Assembly (NCBI GenBank): GCA_937919015.1
Contig: CALFPN010000139.1
Location: forward strand, 1-9,088
DNA: 9,088 nt
Direction of reading: 5' to 3'
DNA from: an uncultured Clostridia bacterium
Lineage (GTDB): Bacteria; Bacillota; Clostridia; Lachnospirales; Anaerotignaceae
The position numbers were made by a program, and so were the translations under genes. A model generated the notes under the pieces. It had not been told where the DNA came from. It was given only the letters and a program-made list of their open reading frames with translations, and made no database searches. Each line of letters begins with the position of its first letter. Position 1 is the first letter of the stretch. Of the stretch, positions 6,083 through 9,088 are shown in pieces.

Positions 6083-6094
6083 GGGGGAATTCCC
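6083..6094 (+). promoter_or_regulatory. Ribosome binding site within a palindrome, before the LysM-G5 GTG start
   Basis: GGGGG (6083-6087) lies 7 bases before GTG 6095. The bases GGGAATTCCC (6085-6094) form a perfect palindrome that ends at the start codon. In RNA, GGG and CCC could pair around AATT and partly mask the site, or the palindrome could be a chance effect. Confidence 0.6.
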
Positions 6095-7204
6095 GTGTCC
6101 GATACTATGTTTCCCAAAAGGGAGGAACGTGTGCCTTATGGCGGCGGTAAGCCTGCCGGAGGCAGCAGAAACAAGAAAAGCAGCGGCAGACAGAGCCGCA
6201 GAGAAAGACAGCCGGAACCGCAGAAAAAACGTGTGAAAAAAGGCGGCGGCAGAAAACTGAATCGGAATGTGCTGTATCTGATTGGCATCGTGGTGCTGCT
6301 GTTTATCGTTTTTCTGTTCGTCAGAAAAAATGGCTCGGCGGTTTTCATCAATGAAGAAAGGGTAGGCATTCTGGAAGATACAAAGATCACGGCGGAAGAA
6401 CTGACCAAAACATTGGAAAGCCAGCTGGAGGGTATCGTTGGCTCCAAGGTGAAGATCAATGAAGAGATCAAGGTGGAAGGGGTGCATATCGGTTCCAAGA
6501 ATAAAAAGGATGTCTGCACCATGGAACACCTGCTGCCCAAGATGCGCAATATGGTGACGTATAAAGTAGAAGCAGCCATCATTACCGTGGACGGCGGCAA
6601 GGCGGCCATCCTTGCCAATCAGGAAGCGGCGAATGCCGTGCTGGAGCAGCTGAAAACAGAGCTGCTGCCGGAAGGCGGTATTCCCGAAGATGCAAAGATT
6701 GATTGGGTGGAAAAAGTAGAAATCGTCAGTGAATTTGTGGAATCTACAGAAATTTTGGAACAGGAAGATGCCATTGCCGTGCTGAAATCCACAACGGAAA
6801 CCACCCAGAGCTATACGGTACAGTCCGGAGATGCCCTGTATCTGATCGCCAGTGAATTTAAAACCACGGTGGAAAAACTGCTGGAACTGAATCCCGGTGC
6901 AAACCTGAATCAGAGCATCAGAGTCGGTCAGGTCATCAATGTTCCCGTGCAGAAACCCAAAATCTCCATTAAGACCATTGAAACACAGATCTTGACAGCA
7001 GTGGAACCCAAAACCTATCAGACCCAGTACGATGATACAAAACCTTCCAGCTATCAGAAGGTCATCCAGCAGGGGAAAGCGGGCCAGAAAAAGAGTACCA
7101 TCCAGATCACCCGTGTGAATGGTGTCGTGATTGAGGAAAAAGAAGTAGATAAGGAAATCATACAGGAAGCGGTGCCTGAAATCATCGTAAAAGGTACACA
7201 ATAA
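6095..7204 (+). CDS. Membrane-anchored LysM and G5 domain cell-wall protein, no peptidase domain
   Basis: The 369-residue product has a basic, glycine-rich cytoplasmic N-terminus (1-57), one membrane segment (about 58-77, NVLYLIGIVVLLFIVFLFV), and an extracellular region. The region at about 80-235 resembles the spacer found in clostridial LysM-G5-M23 peptidases. A LysM domain follows at 240-284 (SYTVQSGDALYLIA to VGQVINVP), binding peptidoglycan glycans, then a G5 domain at about 293-368 (ITRVNGVVIEEK and IIVKGT at the end). In many related proteins an M23 endopeptidase follows G5; here a stop comes three bases after the GT of IVKGTQ, and a terminator follows, so no catalytic domain is present. 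Start is GTG 6095 with GGGGG 7 bases upstream; the ATG at 6107 is the alternative. It is probably a wall-binding scaffold or regulator facing the cell wall. The precise role is unknown. Confidence 0.9.
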   Translation: MSDTMFPKREERVPYGGGKPAGGSRNKKSSGRQSRRERQPEPQKKRVKKGGGRKLNRNVLYLIGIVVLLFIVFLFVRKNGSAVFINEERVGILEDTKITAEELTKTLESQLEGIVGSKVKINEEIKVEGVHIGSKNKKDVCTMEHLLPKMRNMVTYKVEAAIITVDGGKAAILANQEAANAVLEQLKTELLPEGGIPEDAKIDWVEKVEIVSEFVESTEILEQEDAIAVLKSTTETTQSYTVQSGDALYLIASEFKTTVEKLLELNPGANLNQSIRVGQVINVPVQKPKISIKTIETQILTAVEPKTYQTQYDDTKPSSYQKVIQQGKAGQKKSTIQITRVNGVVIEEKEVDKEIIQEAVPEIIVKGTQ

Positions 7205-7225
7205 TACAAGGTGAGACAAAAATGT

Positions 7226-7274
7226 AAAGTTGTTGCAAAAAATGTCCCAAAAGGGGTTTGCAACAACTTTTTTT
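7226..7274 (+). terminator. Long hairpin terminator after the LysM-G5 gene
   Basis: A perfect 14-bp stem, AAAGTTGTTGCAAA (7226-7239) with TTTGCAACAACTTT (7257-7270), holds an inner small stem (TCCC 7245-7248 with GGGG 7253-7256, AAAA loop). It is followed by a run of Ts to 7274. The 3' arm doubles as the -35 region of the pgi promoter. Confidence 0.9.
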
Positions 7275-7284
7275 GTGATATAAT
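7258..7284 (+). promoter_or_regulatory. pgi promoter, extended -10, embedded in the preceding terminator
   Basis: TGATATAAT (7276-7284) is a perfect extended -10 (TGnTATAAT). The best -35 is TTGCAA (7258-7263), 15 bases upstream, within the 3' arm of the terminator stem. Transcription would begin near 7291, leaving a leader of about 90 bases. Confidence 0.78.
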
Positions 7285-7312
7285 AGGGGCAGATACAATA
7301 GGATAAACTTGC

Positions 7313-7373
7313 GGAGGAGCAATCAAAACCCTCTGTAAATAAAAATACTAAGGATATAAATTACTAAGGAGGT
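7313..7373 (+). promoter_or_regulatory. pgi leader with repeated ribosome-site-like motifs
   Basis: The leader holds GGAGGAG (7313-7319), and a 9-base direct repeat TACTAAGGA at 7346-7354 and 7362-7370 (period 16). The second copy forms the true site AAGGAGGT (7366-7373), 7 bases before ATG 7381. The first GGAGG can also pair with CCCTC (7329-7333 region) in a small hairpin. No start codon follows the upstream motifs at usable spacing. Confidence 0.6.
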
Positions 7374-7380
7374 TTTTAAA

Positions 7381-8712
7381 ATGGGTATTTCTTTTTCTCT
7401 TCAGGGAGACTTTATCAACATGGACGAGGTGTATGCACTGCAGGCAGATGTAGAACGCTGCCATAAGGGTCTGCATGAAAAAACAGGCAAGGGCAATGAC
7501 TTCGTTGGCTGGGTAGATCTGCCCGAAAACTATGACAAGGACGAATTTGAACGTATCAAAAAGGCAGCAGAAAGAATCAAAGCAAACAGCGAAGTGTTGA
7601 TCGTAATTGGTATCGGCGGCTCCTACCTGGGTACAAGAACAGCACTGGACTTCATCAAAACACCTTTTTACAATGAACGCAAAAAAGACACACCCGATAT
7701 CTACTTTGTGGGCAACAACATCAGCTCCGCATATCTGAATGACATTCTGGCAATTCTGGGTGACAGAGATTTCTCCGTAAATGTAATCTCCAAATCCGGT
7801 ACAACAACAGAACCTGCCATTGCTTTCCGTATCTTCAAAAAAATGCTGGAAGACAAATACGGCAAGGAAGAAGCAGCAAAAAGAATCTTTGCAACAACAG
7901 ATAAAGTAAGAGGTGCGCTGAAAACAATGTGCGATCAGGAAGGTTACGAAACATTCGTGATCCCCGATGACGTTGGCGGCCGTTTCTCCGTTCTGACACC
8001 TGTAGGTCTGCTGCCCATGGCAGTTGCCGGCGTAGATCTGGATGCAGTGATGAAAGGCGCACAGGATGCAAGAAAAGAATACATGAACCCCGATCTGAAA
8101 GCAAACATCTGCTACCAGTATGCAGCACTGCGTTATCTGTTCTACAAACAGGGCAAAACAGTGGAAATTCTGGCAAACTATGAACCCCACCTGACATCCT
8201 TCGGGGAATGGTTCAAACAGCTGTACGCAGAAAGCGAAGGCAAGGAAAACAAAGGTGTGTTCCCTGTAACAGCAAACTTCTCCACAGACCTGCACTCCAT
8301 CGGTCAGTACATTCAGGATGGTCTGCGTTTCTTCTTCGAAACAGTTCTGTGGGTAAAAGAACCCAAATCCGCAGCTCTGGTTCCCTTCGATGCACAGGAC
8401 GGCGACGGTCTGAACTTCTTGGCTGATAAGGAAATCCACTTTGTAAACAGCAAAGCTTTCGCAGGTACTATGCTGGCACACATGGACGGCGGCGTGCCCA
8501 ACATGGTCATCGAAATGGACAAAATGGACGAATATCATTTCGGTGCTCTGGTTTACTTCTTTGAAAAAGCAGTTGGTATCTCCGGTTACCTGCTGGATGT
8601 AAATCCCTTCGACCAGCCCGGTGTAGAAGCATACAAGAAAAACATGTTTGCACTGTTGGGCAAACCCGGTTATGAAGATATGAAAGCAGAACTGGAAGCT
8701 CGTATCAAATAA
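7381..8712 (+). CDS. pgi: Glucose-6-phosphate isomerase
   Basis: Pgi interconverts glucose-6-phosphate and fructose-6-phosphate in glycolysis and gluconeogenesis, in the cytosol. The 443-residue protein is of the short bacterial form seen in Bacillus and Clostridia, not the roughly 550-residue E. coli form. Visible motifs are GIGGSYLGTR (77-86) and SKSGTTTE (137-144) for sugar phosphate binding, GGRFSVLTPVGLLP (199-212), LYAESEGK (281-288) with the likely catalytic E284, DLHSIGQ with H305, and the C-terminal signature GISGYLLDVNPFDQPGVEAY (399-418) followed by the likely active-site K419. ATG 7381 has an ideal AAGGAGGT upstream. Codon use is strongly skewed (18 of 19 Thr are ACA, the other ACT), which with the promoter and ribosome site implies high expression. 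It is a single-gene unit with its own promoter and terminator. Confidence 0.98.
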   Translation: MGISFSLQGDFINMDEVYALQADVERCHKGLHEKTGKGNDFVGWVDLPENYDKDEFERIKKAAERIKANSEVLIVIGIGGSYLGTRTALDFIKTPFYNERKKDTPDIYFVGNNISSAYLNDILAILGDRDFSVNVISKSGTTTEPAIAFRIFKKMLEDKYGKEEAAKRIFATTDKVRGALKTMCDQEGYETFVIPDDVGGRFSVLTPVGLLPMAVAGVDLDAVMKGAQDARKEYMNPDLKANICYQYAALRYLFYKQGKTVEILANYEPHLTSFGEWFKQLYAESEGKENKGVFPVTANFSTDLHSIGQYIQDGLRFFFETVLWVKEPKSAALVPFDAQDGDGLNFLADKEIHFVNSKAFAGTMLAHMDGGVPNMVIEMDKMDEYHFGALVYFFEKAVGISGYLLDVNPFDQPGVEAYKKNMFALLGKPGYEDMKAELEARIK

Positions 8713-8729
8713 TTGAAATATGAAAAAGC

Positions 8730-8770
8730 AGAAGCTATGTATCAATTTGATACATGGCTTCTTTTATTTT
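8730..8770 (+). terminator. pgi terminator
   Basis: A 15-bp stem with one G-U pair, from AGAAGCTATGTATCA (8730-8744) to TGATACATGGCTTCT (8748-8762), has a 3-base loop and is followed by TTTTATTTTT. Confidence 0.9.
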
Positions 8771-8791
8771 TATAGTGATAATATTCTTAAA

Positions 8792-8848
8792 ATAGATATT
8801 AAAAATATTAAAGTCTATATTGACAGATAGTGTGGGTTGATATATGCT
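8792..8848 (+). promoter_or_regulatory. Promoter and AT-rich upstream region of the DUF2089 gene
   Basis: A perfect -35 TTGACA (8820-8825), 17 bases, TATGCT (8843-8848). Upstream lies an AT-rich block with tandem ATATTAAA copies (8796-8803, 8805-8812) and an inverted pair ATAGA (8792-8796) and TCTAT (8814-8818). This could be an UP element or an operator. The predicted leader is only about 14 bases. Confidence 0.6.
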
Positions 8849-8868
8849 TGGGATAAGAGGTGATCCTT

Positions 8869-9088
8869 ATGAAACAAATACTTTCGAAATGCCCGGAATG
8901 TAAAGGAACGCTGAAAATCTCTCTTTTGTGTTGTCCTGATTGCGGAATGGAATTGAAAAAAGAATATGCTTTGAGTGTATTTGATCGACTTGAAAAGGAA
9001 CAATATGATTTTCTGCTTTCTTTTTTGAAAAACAGAGGAAACATGAAGGATGTACAGCTAGAACAGCAGATATCCTATCCCACAGCAA
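8869..9088 (+). CDS. DUF2089 family zinc-ribbon protein (3' truncated by window edge)
   Basis: ATG 8869 opens a frame that runs off the window after 73 codons. The start has AGAGGTGA at 8855-8862. The N-terminus has two CxxC knuckles, CPEC (8-11) and CPDC (22-25), a likely zinc ribbon. A helical region follows (FDRLEKEQYDFLLSFLKNRG), and then KDVQLEQQISYPTA (60-73), a helix-turn-helix-like segment cut off by the edge. CPxC, zinc ribbon, FLKxRGN and ISYPT together fit the DUF2089 family, whose function is not established; the ribbon plus HTH-like end suggests nucleic-acid binding or transcriptional control. Codon use (ATA, CGA, TTT, TTG, CTT) is more AT-rich than in neighbouring genes, so it is weakly expressed or more recently acquired. 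The family call is fairly firm; any role is inference. Confidence 0.87.
   Translation, partial: MKQILSKCPECKGTLKISLLCCPDCGMELKKEYALSVFDRLEKEQYDFLLSFLKNRGNMKDVQLEQQISYPTA

Noticed and set aside
7313..7340. Short upstream open frame in the pgi leader
   Set aside because: No ATG, GTG or TTG lies at workable distance after GGAGGAG; the only in-phase run would start with ATC.
7205..7380. Frameshifted M23 peptidase domain after the LysM-G5 gene
   Set aside because: The stretch is a terminator, promoter and leader; no frame gives peptidase-like sequence.
5987..8745. Two very long - strand open frames opposite the LysM-G5 and pgi genes
   Set aside because: They arise from the codon bias of the + strand genes. 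Their products are rich in Phe, Cys and His with no domain pattern, and they cross terminators.

Overview
The window reads as an ordinary chromosomal segment of an anaerobic Firmicute, most likely class Clostridia (a Lachnospiraceae- or Anaerotignum-like genome is an inference, not proven). The reasons are strong GGAGG-type ribosome binding sites, short intergenic gaps with hairpin plus T-tract terminators, sigma-A-type promoters, a YtvI-type membrane protein of the kind linked to endospore formers, an MEP-pathway kinase, and an SEC-C-tagged type I methionine aminopeptidase. I see no insertion sequence, prophage, CRISPR array, rRNA or tRNA.

Layout. 1-387 (+) is the 3' end of an alpha/beta hydrolase. 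It converges through a bidirectional terminator on the methionine aminopeptidase gene (427-1296, -). Divergently from that run cysK (1455-2387, +) and a TraX-family membrane protein (2384-3016, +), joined by an ATGA stop/start overlap. A second bidirectional terminator separates them from the YtvI/AI-2E-type permease gene (3047-4093, -). After a 266-base divergent control region come ispE (4360-5262, +) and an FCD-class GntR regulator (5255-5932, +), which overlap by 8 bases. Then come three single-gene units: a membrane-anchored LysM-G5 protein (6095-7204, +), phosphoglucose isomerase pgi (7381-8712, +), and the start of a DUF2089 zinc-ribbon protein (8869 to the window edge, +).

The genes are mostly housekeeping functions: N-terminal methionine removal, cysteine synthesis, isoprenoid precursor synthesis, cell-wall binding and glycolysis. 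They do not form one pathway. The two linked pairs, cysK with the TraX-like gene and ispE with the GntR gene, are the parts where gene order may carry functional information.

No convincing new multi-gene system is visible. The points worth a second look are: translational coupling of an acetyltransferase-like membrane protein to cysteine synthase; a LysM-G5 protein ending where a related architecture usually continues into an M23 peptidase; a pgi promoter built into the preceding terminator, with an unusual leader; contrasting codon bias between the overlapping ispE and gntR genes; and short palindromes in the divergent promoter regions.
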